In this document: positions 60,695 through 64,000 of the stretch, piece by piece
Layout: each line of letters begins with the position of its first letter
How positions within the stretch are numbered: the stretch's first letter is position 1
NCBI GenBank assembly: GCA_013398175.1
Contig: VZRZ01000460.1
Coordinates: 400,156-464,155 of the forward strand
Direction of reading: 5' to 3'
From: Climacteris rufus
Lineage: Eukaryota; Chordata; Aves; Passeriformes; Climacteridae
Length of the DNA stretch: 64,000 nt
Notes under the pieces: model-generated
The model's input: only the letters and a program-made list of their open reading frames with translations
What the model was told of the DNA's origin: nothing
Database searches by the model: none
Translations under genes and position numbers: made by a program

Positions 60695-63600
60695 ATTTTT
60701 GTGCCAGGGGACACTCCAACACCTCATTGCAGCCCTCCCCCCATCATTATCAGTGGGAAAATACATATCACAGCAAATCTGACCCTCCAAAGCCAGTACC
60801 TCTCAGAGTCCAGTCTGTACAGCCTGTCAATCCAAGAAATGAAACCAGGTTACAGGGAACCAGGTTTCTACATTTCACGGGTGTGGACATCAGAAGCTGG
60901 CAGTGATTTCCCAGTTCCTCTGTGTCCTGGTTTTAGTTGTCACACAACCAAACCACTGTAGTAGTCAATGGACACTTTTAAATGCATGAAGAACAAAGCT
61001 TGGCTTAATAATAAGTGTATGTCTTTTTATTTTTTTTCATTTACATATATTCTTTATATAATTATTTGCTATTATTTGTATTCCTAGGAGAAGTTACAAT
61101 TCATAGCTGTAAAACATGAACCTTTGCCTTTTACTTCTATCATTTAACTTGGACACAGCTTTTAAGCTTCCTGAAAATTTCTTCCGGATAGATAGATCGG
61201 TTCACATACAGTAATGGATTGCATTAGTATGTCTGAATTTAGTATCTGGCACCTTGATATCCTTTTTAATTCCCCCTCTCCATCCCTTCCATTCCCCCAA
61301 ATCCAAGAATGAGAGTTATGCAATCTTTACCCTCAGTCCTTCACACATATCTCCAAAAGCATTCTATTTTCCAGATTTGAGACCTCTAACTTTATTCATA
61401 CAGAGTCTGATTCAACGTTTACTGAGATCATCAAGTTCTTTGCCCCTGAATTTAGTACATCTGATTTTCAAACCTATTAAAGCAATCAGTTATAGTCAAT
61501 GGTTCATTTGTCAGAAGATGCAGAAGTCCGGAAACTGCTTACTACTGACACTTCTGTATGATTTTGTGTCACAGTCTGCTTTGCATGTTTTCATCAGGTG
61601 CTAGTGGGTAGTGAGTGTTGAAAGCACTCATTACAGATAATGAGCTTACATCTGCTTTTTATTAGCTAATTTTAACAGTGTGTTGTGACTGGGGAGGAAA
61701 TTCGTGTACTTATGGGATGAAACTCACGGTGCTAATGTGTATTTCAGGGTAAAGGGTGCACAGGTTTTCTGAGACACAAAAATTTGATCTCAGAATCTCA
61801 ATCCATTAGCAAAGGAAGAGTTCTTACTGATTACTCTAAATATTTTCACATTGTTTTGGCATGTTATTATACATTCAGGAACCTCTGAATTTTTATCAGC
61901 CAAAGGATAAAACAGAAACTGTTCACCCACTTGGAAAAAAGGTATGTATTATGTAACTTTTTTTGCTTTGATAGGTCAGATGATATAATTATTTTCCTTT
62001 AGCTTTACTGCATTTTAGAAACATGAAAGATTATCAATTTCACTTCTGGACAAATGCACTGAACTAAACTGTCCCATAGAATGTAGCCAAAATGGAAAAT
62101 AATAAAAAGAAACACTGTGAAATGTATAATGTGCATATCCAGTTATATTTGAGATCTATCACTTTGATGTTGATTTAGTCGTATCATATATGTGTTTAAT
62201 AGTTTCAGACTTCCTCTTTCTCATATAAAATCTTATACATGTACTTTCCTGGGATGTGCTGAAGACTGTTGTCAAAAAGGCGCTTCATTCTCAGTTGTCT
62301 GCAGCAGTCCTGACATGACTGCTAAAATACAGAAAATGAAATTAAACCTGATGGCTGTGCTATCCCCAAAGGGCAGAGAACTTGATTTCACTCAAGGCAG
62401 AAGACACTAATCCACAGCATTAGCAGCTTGCCAAGGCTGTCTAAGTCAGTGCTTGTCTTTGTCAAGAGTGGGAAGAGGAGAGAGATACATGGAGGTGGTG
62501 GGTAAGACAGGTTTGATCAAAAGGAAATTGGTGCTAACCAAAGAGATTATCCATAAACATACCTTTGATAAAGACCAAAAAGAAATGACAGAACAGAAGG
62601 AAGAAAAAAAAGAGAGAGAATTAAAGATAATGATTTTTTGGGGGAGCGGGGGGTGTGTGAGGGAGGGGGAGAATTTAAGTTTCTTTCAAGATTTAAAATT
62701 TAAACAAAGTTAAAAGTTGTCCAATTATGTACTTCTAGGAGTGGTAAATGCTGTAAATGTAAGAGATTTTATTGCATATTTTTCTCAAATTAACATTGTT
62801 TATTGTGAGGAAACAAATGCATGCAAAAAAGATATTCTACTAAACAAACTTCTTAGGGACACAGAAGTATTTCCCAAAATAAGACTGATATATCAAAATA
62901 TTATTTTTGAGCAGATAGTGCTCCACCTCCAAGAGTTGCAATAATAACAAGGTTGTAATTTGATATATATCCAATAAACCCAACACATTCTGCTGTCAAT
63001 CTGGAAAGGCCTGGCCCTTTCCAGCAATGCTGCATCTACACAGGATAGATGTGGAGCACTGTGGTTTTTGCAAAGGGCACCATTGTTCTTAGCTACTCAT
63101 ATTAATGTGTCAACAGAACTGTGACAGATGACTCATACCATGACCTTGACAAATTTTCCTTTCTACTTTTTTGACAATTTCTTTTGTGTTCTTGGCTCAT
63201 TTTTTTTTGTTTTAGCAATTTTTTTTTAATAAGAGCAACCTGCATCACACTTCAGTCCAGTTTCTGTCATCTGACTTATTCAGTCTCTTTATTTACAATA
63301 GAACTTGCAATATCTATATTTGTATTAAATATTAAACACTATATATTGCACAGTCTTGATGGGGTGGTTTGCTCATTCTTTAATGTCAGTTGAAGCAGTT
63401 CTGTCCTAATTTCCACTGAAGAGGCTAGTGTATATTCCTATTGCTCATAAAAGTATTTGCAGACAACAGAGTTAATAAAAATATTATAGATACATGAATA
63501 TTCCATTTATTATTGAAATAAAGAATTCTACCTTCTGGTTCCCATATAATGTCTCCCCTGCATGTCTTGCTCTCATTCCCACTGTGCCTCATTCACTATT

Positions 63601-64000
63601 TCTCAGGAATGCTTGCAGCAGTCTCTGCACACATTCTTATTCTCCACACTTAAGTTTTAAGATGAAGTTGAAAGAAGCTTCTGAAGAAAGACATCCAGAA
63701 AATGTGGGTTAAATGAAGGGAAATTACAATGCAGCTAGCTCTTCTAAATCAAACTGTCACTGAGAAAGTGAAGAAACATACTGGAGCGGACTGAGACGTG
63801 ATGATAGAAGCAAGAAAAGTATTTGTGTCAACAAGTACTGAGGAAAATACCCTCAGGACTTGATGATTTCCTCCAGAAGTTCTTGCACCTAGCACTAACT
63901 CCTACAAGAGCTACATGTACTACTTGGTCAATGCCTGGTAGGGCACCCAAGAACTATTAGTTCTTGTGAGCTGCTGTGCTTTTTGTGCTGGTGGGTGTAA
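60695..64000. other. Gene-free stretch to the window end
   Basis: About 3.3 kb of AT-rich DNA. A purine-rich patch at 62600-62670 includes GGGGGAGCGGGGGG-type sequence. Frames 61254-61604 and 62453-62713 plus have no recognisable domain; the latter is lysine/glutamate-rich because of purine bias. No transposon was identified. Confidence 0.45.

Overview
The window reads as a stretch of bird nuclear genome, most likely intergenic or deep intronic. Three minus-strand CR1 LINE copies end in the (ATTCTATG)-type 3' tail, which is diagnostic of bird and reptile CR1. Several LTR families have the layout of avian endogenous retroviruses (TG...CA ends, AATAAA or ATTAAA in the last fifth). One short fragment of a class III (ERVL-like) integrase is present. 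The sequence is otherwise AT-rich, low in CpG and scattered with microsatellites. The abundance of LTRs suggests a neoavian, perhaps a passerine, but the sequence alone does not prove that. No host exon, tRNA, rRNA or bacterial-type operon could be supported on either strand; nearly all open frames above 60 codons are chance frames or lie inside repeats.

Layout. 1-276 is the 3' part of an LTR cut by the window edge; 716-900 is an LTR fragment of a second family. 901-8.6 kb is unique AT-rich DNA. 8.6-9.8 kb holds two homeobox-motif-rich segments that look like conserved non-coding DNA, separated by a polypyrimidine tract. 9.88-12.17 kb is a degraded LTR followed 45 bp later by a 1.66-kb, 5'-truncated CR1 with a dead reverse transcriptase. 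12.2-27.3 kb is nearly free of recognisable repeats and contains two more enhancer-like segments. 27.37-28.10 kb and 45.59-46.32 kb are two copies of one LTR-bearing repeat in opposite orientation. 36.4-46.3 kb is an LTR cluster: five LTR copies of at least four types with no retroviral genes between them. 58.18-60.2 kb holds a solo LTR with a 5-bp target duplication, a second probable ERV segment, and an integrase fragment bracketed by a 148-bp direct repeat and two single-N gaps.

No genes act together here. What can be read is a record of retroelement insertion and decay, some candidate long-range regulatory sequence, and assembly problems at four N positions (33060-33080, 53552, 59027, 59732/60018). 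At three of these the flanks are near-duplicates of each other, pointing to unmerged contig ends. The most unusual sequence-level feature is a pair of adjacent perfect hairpins (43223-43271) inside one LTR, which looks like a template-switch mutation. I found no evidence of a previously undescribed biological system. Repeat family statements rest on recalled family features and alignment by eye, not on a database search.
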